Shown here: in pieces, positions 46,154-56,340 of the stretch
How the letters are laid out: each line of letters starts with the position of its first letter
Numbering within the stretch: position 1 is the first letter of the stretch
Assembly (NCBI GenBank): GCA_022828595.1
Contig: JAKGHH010000001.1
Span: forward strand, 143,983,017-144,047,016
Length of the DNA: 64,000 nt
Source: Nelumbo lutea
Taxonomy: Eukaryota > Streptophyta > Magnoliopsida > Proteales > Nelumbonaceae
Reading direction: 5' to 3'
The notes under the pieces: model-generated
The model's input: only the letters and a program-made list of their open reading frames with translations
What the model was told of the DNA's origin: nothing
The model's database searches: none
Translations under genes and position numbers: made by a program

Positions 46154-46524
46154 ATTGGTTATTTGAGCTCTCCTAGACACCCACTACATATTGCTCAACT
46201 ATCTTTCCTCTTTTTTTTTTTTGTTCGGTTGTTTGATGATCCTGGTAGCATGAACTCATTTTATGTCTAGTGCAGGAGGATATGTAAAGTTTATTATTGG
46301 TTGCTTGAAGTTTAATGGAAGCTCACAAAGTTTGATGCCAAAAAAATTAATCAAAGTAGCTAACATGGTTCACAAACACAATTTATACATGAGTACTGGA
46401 GATTGTTGAACATTTTTTTCACAGATGACTGTCTGATTTCAAACAATATGTAAAGGTATGTAAGGAATGGAACTTGTGTCCCTCTACTTCCTAATAATAC
46501 AAAAGGAAGTCTACTTTTCCTTAA
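46154..46524. other. Non-coding DNA
   Basis: No reading frame or repeat of note. Confidence 0.4.
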
Positions 46525-46653
46525 GGCTATGATTGGTTTAAAGGAAAAGGTAGGGAAAGGAAGGGAAACATAAGAAAACCTATGCGAGATTTGTAAAGGT
46601 TTCCTTATATTTTCCTTCCTTTCCCTACTTTTTCCTTCAAACCAAATACAGCC
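46525..46653. mobile_element. PIF/Harbinger-like MITE, second copy
   Basis: A 129-bp hairpin: the left arm GGCTATGATTGGTTTAAAGG pairs with the right arm, which reads GGCTGTATTTGGTTTGAAGG inward. It is the same family as 958-1065. Flanking trinucleotides no longer match cleanly. Confidence 0.7.
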
Positions 46654-47475
46654 GAAACGTATTCATAGGAATGCAAGGATTTGGGGTTTAACTTTATTGA
46701 GCTTTGTGGGCTCACTTGCACTTCCTAAAGAAACTCTTTTAACATTTATACATTTGATAAAAAATGGTGACCTGAAAGCCAAACCTCAATTTGCAGTGGA
46801 ATTCAACGATTCTAACATCCCAGTTTCTGGTTGTAGAGATAGAGCCTACGGGGCTTAAGTTTCTACGTGGTAACTTCTGAAATCAATTTTAATTAAAGTT
46901 GCCACTTATCTTTTATTTTGAATAGTAACTGAAAATATTTTATTGATAGAAAAAATAATGTAAAGGTGTAAGGAAATTAAAAAAAAAAAAAGAACTAATA
47001 GGGGCACACCCTCATTAAAGAAGGACGAATAAGCACTGTATTCTTCATACGCAATTTTTTTTAAAGGTAATTTCATTCAAAAAGAAAGGAGGGATGTACA
47101 AGAGGATAGGGCAAAAACAACAAAAGGAAACAACCCTATCATCACATAAAATGCATCAAAATACCATGGGAAGATAACTACAATAAATAATATTAAGACA
47201 AAAAACCCTAGCAGAAGGTATGCTTAGTTGAGATTCACAAGCAGATATCACAAAAAAGAACATGCAATGTGGATCTTTGAAATGAATAGATCAAAAAACC
47301 CCAAAATCAGAATATTAATAGAAAAATATCTCATTCAACAACCATAAACATATCCAGAATGGATTCACATGTAGTATTACAGAATACAGGCACAAACTCC
47401 CATTCATACCATTGATCAAGATTTACAAACATAACTTGAAACGCACCTCATATTAATTAATTTAGTGTTGTCAAT
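46654..47475. other. Non-coding DNA
   Basis: AT-rich, with an A run at 46979-46991. No credible gene. Confidence 0.4.
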
Positions 47476-47483
47476 GTAGGGGG

Positions 47484-48032
47484 TAGACTTGTTCATGGGC
47501 CGGGTGGCCCGACGGGCCAGCCCGGCCCGGCCCGACCCCCGGATGGGTTTGAACAGGTATATAGGCCCGTGGGCTTAATCTCGGGCCAAAAAGCCCGGTC
47601 CGCAATAAATTCGAGCTGGGCTCGGGATTTGCCAAAATAGCCCGGCCCGAGCTCGGCCCGGCCCGACCTATAAGTAAACCTAAAAACCCTAGTTGAATAC
47701 CCCTCTTTTTTCACCTCCTTTCATTCTTTTTCCAACCAAATTCTTCTTCTCCACATCCTCTTTCCCTTCTTTATATTCTATTTTTAATATAAATAAATTT
47801 TGAATTTATATATTTTTTAATATAAATAAATTTTGATTTATATTGATTATTGAATAGGGAAATTTTCTAATTTTTTTTATTAGGTCGGGCTTCGGGCTTT
47901 TTATTAGGACCAGGCTCAGGCCTAAGTTGTAGGCCCATTGGTTGGGCCGGGCTCGGGCTCGGGCTCAGGCCTAACATATTTCTATTAATGAAGAGTAAAA
48001 ACCCGGCCCGACCCAGCCCATGAACAGATCTA
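47484..48032. mobile_element. hAT-like non-autonomous element, GC-rich ends
   Basis: Flanked by the exact 8-bp duplication GTAGGGGG (47476-47483 and 48033-48040). The ends are inverted: the left TAGACTTGTTCATGGGCC pairs with the right, which reads TAGATCTGTTCATGGGCT inward. The subterminal regions are runs of GGCCCG/CGGGCC in opposite orientations around an AT-rich centre. The reading frame across it on the minus strand is a product of these repeats. The TA-starting TIR and 8-bp duplication fit hAT. Confidence 0.72.
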
Positions 48033-48159
48033 GTAGGGGGTGATGATCAGTTGTTTTGGCCTCCCAAGGTGATGCAATGACTAGTCAGTGCCTAGGTGTT
48101 GACCACTCAACCACAAAATGTATATGTTCTAAATTTATGATACTGATAGGGGTAAGGAA

Positions 48160-48664
48160 GAAAAAACGAAAAAAAAACCAAATCGATGAGACTGAAATGA
48201 AAAATTTGGTTAATTGAACCAATCAGTTTGATGTTTTTAAAAAACTGAAGGTTCGGGTTTGGTTTTGGTTAACCGAACCAACCGGTATACATATATTTCT
48301 ATATACTAGTAATTAAGCATGTGTGTTGAACATATAAATTTTTTCATATTAATTATTTAAATTTTAGATATATCATAGTTAGGATATATCATAGTAGTAG
48401 ACTACTACTACTACTACTACTACTACTAAATTTTGTATTCCATTTCTGTCTTAAACAAAAATAAATTATTTTTTAACAATTATTTTTATTTAATATGATG
48501 ATTACATAACATTAGAAATGTTTCAAATTGTCTTTGACAAAACTCTATACTTTTTTATCTTTTGTGTTCTATATTTTTTAAATATTTATTATTTAATTAT
48601 GACATCATGAATTTCTTTGAAAAGTTAGATCATTGACCCACCATTTAAATAAGAAAATAGCTTT
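48160..48664. repeat. AT-rich degenerate repeat, left part, with ACT microsatellite
   Basis: Contains GGTTTGGTTTTGGTTAACCG-type sequence (about 48255-48290), an (ACT)n tract (48403-48427), and then blocks AAATTTTGTATTCCATTT and TTTAATTATGACATCATG. The last two types recur at 59180-60050, so RE4 split a repeat array here. Confidence 0.5.
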
Positions 48665-49651
48665 TGATGATGCACAATCTGGCCGGTCTTAGCTGTCAAT
48701 GATCTTGCCTCTGAACTAAGTAACAGGGACCTGAAACGGAAGGAGAAGAGAAGCTCCGGGGAGAACCCGGCGTAAGGGCTCCGAAGCTCAAGTTAGAATC
48801 CTTCAAAGGCAAGATAAACCAGAGCGCAAAAGTTAGCATACCTCGTTCCTGGGGGTAGGAGCCTTTTATAACCACCTCGCACACTCGCTTCCAGGCTTCC
48901 GTCAGATCGGGCATGATTACTTCTGAACTCCTACCAGTTCGGATGTCATTTCCTCTGGCCGGACAGAACCGCCACTGTTCCTTTCGTCGGAGCCGTCTCT
49001 ACGGCTAGTGACGACGGCTGCAGGTGGCGGTAGCAGGAAGCCGTTTGAAATGCGACTGTCAGGCGTCAGATCCCAATTCAGTCAGGTGCGTCGCCCTTGG
49101 ATACGGACGTCCTTGGTGTCGGGTACGTTTGGTCAGCCTGGTGTTTCGGAAGCGAAGTGTTGAGTGGCGAGCGAGGTGTCTTGAGTTCGGTTTGGAGTGT
49201 TCCGAGCTGCCATGGGCCAGCTCGGGTCAGCTTTGTGAGGCTTGGGGCCCAGTATAGTTCGTGCTCCTTGCAGGGAGCTCATGTTCTCAGTAGGGAGCTT
49301 GCTCTTAATAGGGAGCTCGGACTCCCAGTAGGGAGATTGCTCTTAATAGGGAGCTCAGACTTTAGGGAACTCGGGTTCTTACTTAGGGAGCTCGGACCCT
49401 TAACAGGGAGCTCGCTCTTAACAGGGAGCTCGAGATCCTAGTAGGGAGCTCGGACTTAGGGAGCTCGGTTCTTACTTAGGGAGCTCGGACCCTTAACAGG
49501 GAGCTCGGACTCAGTACAGCGGTCTGGAGTTCGGGCTCAGTAGTGAGCTTGGACTTGCTTCCGATGTTCGCTTCGGCGCTCTACTGTCCCGAGCTGCTTG
49601 CCTTCGCCACATGTTGGGCGATTGTAGGTCGAGCCAAATTTCCCTTCATCA
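48665..49651 (-). repeat. RE4 3' LTR
   Basis: 987 bp; on the minus strand it starts TGATGAAGGGAAATTTGG and ends GTGCATCATCA. TATAAAAG at 48863-48870. A minisatellite lies in the U3 part (49264-49515). The polypurine tract GGGAGTGGGGGGCAAT lies just upstream on the minus strand (49652-49667). Confidence 0.93.
49264..49515 (-). repeat. GGGAGCTCG minisatellite in RE4 U3 (3' LTR copy)
   Basis: About a dozen irregular units of 16-24 bp sharing the core TAGGGAGCTCGGACTC or ACAGGGAGCTCG (plus-strand reading). The core GAGCTC is itself palindromic. The array is in U3, upstream of the TATA box on the element's own strand. The same array lies in the 5' LTR at 58796-59035 with a different unit number. 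Confidence 0.8.
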
Positions 49652-50023
49652 ATTGCCCCCCACTCCCTGCGACAACGGTCCTGTTCTTGGCGCGGGAGTT
49701 CGTAAGGTAGCAGGAGGGTTTTGGTCCGTGCTGAGGGCGCTCGATCTAATTTGATTTTCAAAAAAGGGCACGCGTTTGGGAGTTATGGCAGCAGTTGTTC
49801 GGGAGTTGCGCTGCAGATGCTTTTATTGCGAGGAGACGTGCGCCGACACCCCGTCAGTTTCGGGAAGATACGTGCCGACACCTGTCCTCTGACAAGACGT
49901 GCGCGACGCTCGTTGGTTTCGGAGAGACGTGCGTTGATTGGTTTTGCGAAGACGTGCGGTTTACCATGGCTGTGGGCCGTTGGATTGGCTTCGATCTGGG
50001 CCGTCGCTTTCCGCCGCTGTGGA

Positions 50024-50031
50024 TATAAATA
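50024..50031 (+). promoter_or_regulatory. TATA box of the RE4 antisense gene
   Basis: TATAAATA on the plus strand, about 240 bp upstream of the ATG at 50270 and 372 bp inside the 3' LTR. A run of 17-18 G follows at about 50033, so local length may be unreliable. Confidence 0.55.
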
Positions 50032-50269
50032 GCGGGGGGGGGGGGGGGGCGTCCTTGCTACTGTTGTACATCTTGAGCTCGCGCCTAAGTTTCAGCTCGC
50101 GTCCAGGCTTTTCAGCTCGTGTCCCAGGTTCCTTGCTTGTTCGAGCTTTCGTGGTCTGCTTCAGTCTTCTTCCCGGATGAGTGCTTTTGGAATCCCGTTC
50201 CGTTTCCCGATGTCTAGTTTGGAGGTTCAGACTGTTCAAGCGGGTCTGATGTAGGTTCTACGAACCAGT

Positions 50270-52104
50270 ATGCGTTCCCCCGGTAGTTCGAGTGAGCCCG
50301 ATGTAGGTCCTGAGGAAGGGGTCGGGCCTACAGCCCGAGGTGCTTCGGGTAGGTCGGCGTCCACCTCCCGTCGTGGCCGGGTTGTAGATCAGTTCGGCCC
50401 TTCGACTATGACGCCTGAGGAACTTCAATCCCTCATAGACTACTATGACTTGCCCGGGGAGCACGGTTACTTCATCCCTACGGGCAGCTTCCCTTGGGAA
50501 CATGGTCCTAATGAGATCGTGATTTTCCAGGAACAGCTTGCTGCGGGGCTGCGACTGCCCTTTCATCCTCTTCTCATCGAGGTTCTAAACCATTTCGTGT
50601 GTGACGGTCGGCCAGCTTCACCCGAACTCTATTAGAAATTTAGTGGGACGATCTCCTTATTTTGTGACGAGAACTTTCCTTTGGATCTGGAGATTTTCTC
50701 CTCTATTTTAATGCTGAAAAAACAAGCGGGTCCCCTTCCTGGCGTAGGCGGCATACTACCTGTCTCCTCGCCCGGGCTTCAAGCTCTTACACGGACTCCC
50801 CAATAAGGTCCCGGCGTGGAAGCGGGACTATTTCGGGGTGCGAAGTGCACTGGGGTGGCCGTTTCAGACCGGCTGGGGGATGGCCGCTCCCGATTCCGGC
50901 ATCACACTTGATAAGGAGACGGCAAAGGGCCTTCGGCAATGGGTGCGGCTTGGGCTGGATTGTCAATGGTATCTGACGGAGGCCAAGCTTATTGCTGCAG
51001 GCCTGAGTTCGGGTAGGTTCTTTCCCTAGTGATCCTGTCTTGCTCTTCTTTACGTCTTACTGATGCCGAACTCCTTTTCGCAGGTACGATGGACTCCCGA
51101 GGGACCCGAGGTGGGCACTTGTTCCAAGGCATGAAGAGGAGAAAATGGGTGGCTAAGCGAGCTCGCGCCGAGCCATCCCAAGGGTGCGGAGCCCGAGGGC
51201 CGGACTATCCGGCAGAGGAGCCCGAGATGGTTCCTCTTATGCAGGAGCCGGCGGGGGCTCCTTATGCCGAAACCACACACACGGGGGCTCCCGCCTACTC
51301 CGAGTCTGCCCATACGCGAGCTGGGCCGTCGGGCTCGGAGGCCCCGGGGGACTTCAGGAGCGTGTTGTCGCCTGTTCACGCTCTTCAACGGAGCAAGGAG
51401 GCGATGTTTCCCAAGGAAGTTGCGGCGTGGACCGAGCTCCCTTTGCACCAAGTGGCCTGTCGTGCTGTTACTCATGCCATGGTGGTAAGTGCTCCCTTCT
51501 TTAGAGTTGGCTTTTATTCTTCTATTCGTTCCTTTGATCCCGTTTTCCTTTGATAGGTGAACTCTTCCATTCACGCCTTGGCGAACCAGGTGGAGAGATG
51601 CTCGAGCAGGCGCGAGCAGCCGAGGAGGCTGCTCGAACTACCGAGGAGAATGCTCGTGCTGCTGAGGCTGCTGCTCGCCTCGCGCATCTAGGCAGGCGAG
51701 GTCTCAGAGGGATGCCGAGGCCATGGGAGTGGTGGTGAAGCATTTGGCGGAATGAAAGCTGGACCTGGAGCACCAGGTCGAGTATCTTCAGGAGGATATC
51801 CGGAGAGGACTCAGATCTTCTCTTAAGGCATCGAGGACGCGAAGAAGAAAGCTGTCAGTGATCACATTGCTTCGCCGGATTTCGATGATCTGATGGTGGA
51901 CTCCTACAGGAGGGGTTTCAAGCTAAGCCGGTGGATGATCCGGAATACGTATCCGACCTCGATACCAGCGCCATATCCACTTCGCGCATCACTCAAGAGA
52001 TGGCTAATGCTGCGGATGCCGAACCGGACTCCGAGGGGGAGGCAGGTCCTTCGGGCGTTGTCGAAGTGGCTTCTGATAACGATGAAGTAGCCCCTGGCTT
52101 GTGA
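50270..52104 (+). pseudogene. RE4 antisense accessory gene with two introns
   Basis: On the strand opposite gag-pol and convergent with it, ending 173 bp from the pol stop. Exon A (50270 to ~51012): QFGPSTMTPEELQSLIDYYD, GSFPWEHGPNEIVIFQEQL, GLRLPFHPLLIEVLNHF, then after a small frameshift QLHPNSIRN, and SPRPGFKLLHGLPNKV with WKRDYFGVRS. This matches the plant 'putative gypsy type transposon' family pattern. Intron 1 ~51013-51083 (GTAGGT...TTTCGCAG), exon B 51084-51484, intron 2 51485-51556 (GTAAGT...TTTGATAG), exon C 51557-52104: NSSIHALANQVER, Ala/Glu coiled coil, SYRRGFKLSRWMIRNTY and acidic tail ending EVAPGL. Intron positions match RE3. Frameshifts near 50605, 50655, 51640 and 51955 make this copy defective unless they are sequence errors. 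Confidence 0.75.
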
Positions 52105-52277
52105 AATTAAAAATGTACATTTTTTTTTGAATGTACACATCTATTCTGAAGTGAAATGGCTTTTTGTTCATGTACTGGTTGTCCTGTCTTCGAGCTATGT
52201 TTTTTGCCGAACTGACCATTTCGATCCTTCAGTTTGTTTTCTGACATGAAATGGCTTCGGGGTATTGCCTTGGTGGT

Positions 52278-53590
52278 CTATAGGTAGTACCTTCTTAAGT
52301 TGACAACGTTCCATGCTCGGGGTACTTGTTTTCCTTCTAGGGTTCCGAGCTCGTATGCTCCCCCACCGAGTGTTTTCATTACTCTGTAGGGTCCTTCCCA
52401 ATTTGGTCCAAGTTTCCCTACGCCGGGTTCGGGCACCATGACCTTACGGAGAACCAGGTCACCGACACGGAAGTTCCTCTTTTTTACTCGCATGTTGTAG
52501 TACCGAGCTACCTTTTGTTGGTAGGCCGTAGTTCGGATGTGCGCGAGGTCTCTCACTTCGTCCAGTAGGTCGAGGTTGGTGCGTAACTCGCCCTCATTTG
52601 TCTGTTCGTCGTACGCTTCTAGTCGCAACGTAGGCACTTCGATTTCCGCCGGGATCACTGCTTCGGTGCCGTAGGTGAGGTTAAAGGGGGTCTCACCTGT
52701 GGCGGTTTTTTCCGTGGTTCGGTGTACCCATAGAACACTTGGTAGTTCATCTGCCCACAAACCTTTGGCTCGGTCCAATCGCGCTTTCAGTCCGTGGAGG
52801 ATGGCTCTGTTCATTACTTCTGTTTGGCCATTTGCCTGTGGGTGTGCGACCGATGTGAAGTTCTGACTAATTCCCATACTTCGGCACCATTCTTGGAACT
52901 TGATATCTTCGAACTGTTTGCCGTTGTCGGAGATCAGTACCCGAGGTAGCCCGAAGCGACATACAATGTTCTTCCAAAAAAGTTTTGTATGTTTCGGACT
53001 GTAACAATTGCCAGGGGTTCGGCTTCTATCCACTTTGTGAAATAATCTACTACCACCACTAGGAATTTTCTCCCGCCTGTCGCTGTGGGAATGGCCCCAG
53101 GAGGTCGATCCCCCATTGGGCGAAGGACCATGGGCTGGTGAGGTATTTGAGGTCGGCAGCGGGCTGATGGTGGATGCTGGCGTGCTTCTGACACTTGTCG
53201 CATTTTCTGACGAGCTCGATTGCCTCAGTCTTCATCGTTGGCCAGTAGTATTGTTGTCGAAGTGCTTTTTTGGGCGAGGGCTCTGCCCCCAGGTGTCCGC
53301 CGCACAAGCCTTCATGGATGTCGCGGAGTACCAGCTCGGCTTCGGCTGGGCGCAAGCATCGCAGATAGGGGAGCGTGTAGGATCGTCGGTACAACCGTTC
53401 GTCTATCATGACGTATTTGGCTGCCTGGCGCTGAACCCTCTTGGCTGCGTTGCGGTCCGCGGGGAGGGTTCCGTCGAACAGGAAGCTCGCGAGTGGGTCA
53501 ATCCAGCTCGGCTCTGCTTCGGTGACGGGAGTGACCTCTTCTGCCCCACCGAGAATGCTGGGCCGAGGTAAGTCCTCTACGTACACAGTT
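52278..53590 (-). pseudogene. RE4 integrase
   Basis: HHCC region HEGLCGGHLG ... RKCDKCQKH; core WGIDLLGPFP, a one-base shift, VDYFTKWIEAEPLAIV, another shift in a run of six A/T, then FGLPRVLISDNGKQFEDI (second Asp) and NGQTEVMNRAI (Glu). The remainder is open: SVLWVHRTT, ETPFNLTYGTEAVIP, LVLRKVMVPEPGVGKLGPNW, ending RRYYL at 52278. The catalytic triad is intact across the frames. There is no chromodomain. Upstream sequence (MYVEDLPRPSILGG, IDPLASFLFDGTLP) links to the second RNase H. Confidence 0.88.
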
Positions 53591-55480
53591 CTCCTGGCGT
53601 TGTGGCTCGTGCTAGCCAGTCGGGACAGGGCGTCGGCCTCAGCGTTCTCTAACCTCGGATTTGCTTGATGAAGTGTGACTGGAAGTTGAGCAGAGCTTCC
53701 TTTACTTTTGCCAAGTACGCAATCATAGTGAGCTCGCGTGCTTCGTACTCGCCTGTAACTTGGTTGACCATGAGCTGGGAATCACTGCAGATAACCATGT
53801 GCTTTGCTCCGACCTTGTGCTCTAGGTTTAGCCCGGCTATCAATGCCTCATATTCCGCCTCGTTGTTGGACGCCGCGAACTCAAAGCGTAGTGCGTATTC
53901 CAATTTTGTTCCGCTCGGGCCGCGTAGCACTATTCCAGCCCCGCTGCCTTGTTGGTTCGAGGAGCCATCTACGTGAAGGATCCAGGGCTCCTCATCCCAG
54001 TTCGCGCTTGGTCTAACTAGGAGGGATGCCACACTGGCTGCTAATTCACGGGGTTCGGACTCGTTTGGCTTGGGAGCTCCGAGTTCGCCCGAACTGGGGA
54101 TCTCGGGCTCGACCGACTCGGGGGCTTCGAGGCTAAACGTGCATTCTGCTATAAAATCTGCCAAGGCTTGGGCCTTTATGGCAGTTCTTGGCTTGTACTG
54201 GAGATCATACTCGCTGAGTTCGATGGCCCACTTCGTCAGCCGGCCGGAAACCTCGGGTTTGAGTAAAACTTGTCTTAGAGGTTTGTTGGTCAGGACGATG
54301 ACGGTGTGAGCCTGGAAGTACGGGCGGAGTTTCTGTGCTGCTACCACCAGTGCATATGCTAGCTTTTCTATCTGCGGGTACCTTGTCTCTGCTCCCTGCA
54401 AGATTTTACTAACATAATATATGGGTCGTTGGACCCGGTCTGCTTCCTTTACTAGTACCGAACTGACCACCTCGTCGCTAGCCGAGAGGTACAGTTCTAA
54501 GACTTCGCCTTCCTCGGGCCTAGCCAAGGTTGGCACACTAGCGAGGTAGCCTTTTAGCTCGTCAAATGCGAGCTGACAGTCTTGGGTCCATTCGAACCCT
54601 TTGCCTTTGATTGCTTTGAAGAAGGGTAGGCAACGATCTGCCGATTTGGACATGAAGCGGCTTAGAGCGGCTATGCGGCCGTTTAGCCTCTGGACTTCTT
54701 TTATTTTCTGAGGTGGTCTCATATCTAGGATGACTTTTATTTTGTCCAGGTTGGCCTCGATACCGCGTCGATTGACAATGTAGCCCAGGAATTTGCCCGA
54801 GGTGACGCCAAAGACACACTTGTTGGGGTTCAATTTCATGTTATACTGACGCAGGATTTGGAAGACAGAATCTAAGTCTTATATTAATTCTTGTGAAAAC
54901 TGTGTTTTGACGACCATGTCGTCTACATAGCACTCTATCTTTTTGCCGATCAGGGGCCGAAACAGCCTATTTACAAGTCTTTTAAAGGTCGCCCCGACGT
55001 TTTTTAACCCGAAGGGCAATGACCGTGTAACAATATAGACCGAACTCGGTTATGAAGCTGGTTTTTTCCTCGTCGGATTGGTCCATCCGGATTTGGTTGA
55101 AGCCTGAGTAGGCATCCAGGAAGCTTAGCAATTCATGTCCCGAGGTCGCGTCCACTAGGCGGTCGATCCTAGGAGGGGAAGCAGTCTTTCGGGCAAGCTC
55201 GGTTTAGGATCTGTGTAGTCGACGCACATGCGCCACTTGCCGTTTGCCTTTTTCACCAGCACAGGGTTGGCCACCTAGCTCGGGTAATGGACTTTCCTTA
55301 TGAAGTCTGCCGCGAGGAGCTTCTCGACTTCCTCGTCGACCGCTTTCCAGCGCTCTGGGGCTAAGTTCCGTTTCTTCTGTCTAACGGGTCTGACTAAAGG
55401 GTCAGTGTTAAGTTTGTGAGTTATAAGACCAGGGTCAATACTGGGCATATCGCGCCACGGACCATGCAAAAATATCTAAA
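53591..55480 (-). pseudogene. RE4 reverse transcriptase and two RNase H domains
   Basis: RT starts in PSIDPGLITHKLNTDP and NLAPERWKAVDEEVEKLL, then broken frames through GKRQVAHV-like sequence (shifted KANGKWRMCVDY), PRIDRLVDATSGHELLSFLD, FITEFGLYCY and the catalytic YVDD (54918-54929). From 54839 to 53649 one open frame of 396 residues covers NPNKCVFGVTSGKFLGYIVN, the connection, the first RNase H (ELYLSASDEVVSSVL, YYVSKILQGAETRYPQIEKL) and the second RNase H (WILHVDGSSNQQGSGAG, NNEAEYEALIAGL, ICSDSQLMVNQ). At least three frameshifts lie in the first half. Confidence 0.88.
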
Positions 55481-56253
55481 TTTTGGAGTAAAAAAACTTA
55501 CCAGTTCGGCCCGTAGGGGTTCTTTGACAGAAGCACCAATCTGGACTGCGCGAGCTGGGTCCGTAGGCGAGGTCAGGAATCGCGACTGTTTCTTCTATGG
55601 GCGAGGCTCCTTCTTCGCCTTGCTCCGTGGGCCGCTCCAGATCGAGGTCACTGGCTGGCTTGGACTTACCCTTCAGGGTGGCAACGTAGCACTTGCGGGA
55701 CTCGAGCTGGTCGCCCCGCACTACCCCCACACCGAAGTCCGTAGGGAACTTCATGGCCAAATAGTAGGTGGAGACCACCGCCCGTAGGATATGCGTGATT
55801 GGCCGCCCTATTATGGCATTGTATGGGGAGGGGGTCGCGACCACCAGGAAGTCGTGGTTGAGTCTGACCGCACAAGGCCACGTGCCGACTTCCACGGGCA
55901 CCGTTATTTTTCCAAGGGGCCTGACTTCCTCCCACTGAAGCCCACCAGGGGAGTGCTTGTAGGTTTTAGTTCGCTCTTGGCAGCTGTAGCTGATCAAACG
56001 CCGATTTGAAGAGGATGTCCGCCGAGCTGCCTGAATCTACGAGCACGCACCTAACCTCGAAGTCGCTGATCCTTAGTTTAATGACAAGCGTGTCATCGTG
56101 AGGGTAGCGAACTCCTCGCGCGTCGTCTTCTGTGAAGAGAATTGGCTCTACGGTCTTTGGTCTTTTCAGAGTGTTCCGCTCCTCGAGGACTGCTTCACGA
56201 ACTGAAGTCCGGGCCACCGCTGATGTGCACCCCGCTACTACCGAACCTCCCAC
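55481..56253 (-). pseudogene. RE4 aspartic protease region
   Basis: VLVDSGSSADILFKSAFDQL gives the DSG catalytic motif (about 56040). After a short frameshift near 55970, EVRPLGKITVPVEVGTWPCA and YNAIIGRPITHIL follow. The Trp codon here is a stop in RE2. A ~90-residue linker follows with a frameshift near 55560 before RT. Confidence 0.82.
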
Positions 56254-56340
56254 AATTACATGGATGGTTCCCCGAATTGGCTCTCTACCGGAGGCTGTTG
56301 CTGCATCGGTTCGGCAGGCCTGCTGCTAGTCTCGGGGGCG

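Noticed and set aside
47493..47714. Minus-strand frame rich in Gly/Pro (73 codons)
   Set aside because: It lies across the left GC-rich end of the hAT-like element and only translates its GGCCCG repeats.
49024..49441. Plus-strand frames of 77 and 114 codons in the RE4 LTR
   Set aside because: They translate the GGGAGCTCG minisatellite and LTR sequence, and recur identically in the other LTR.
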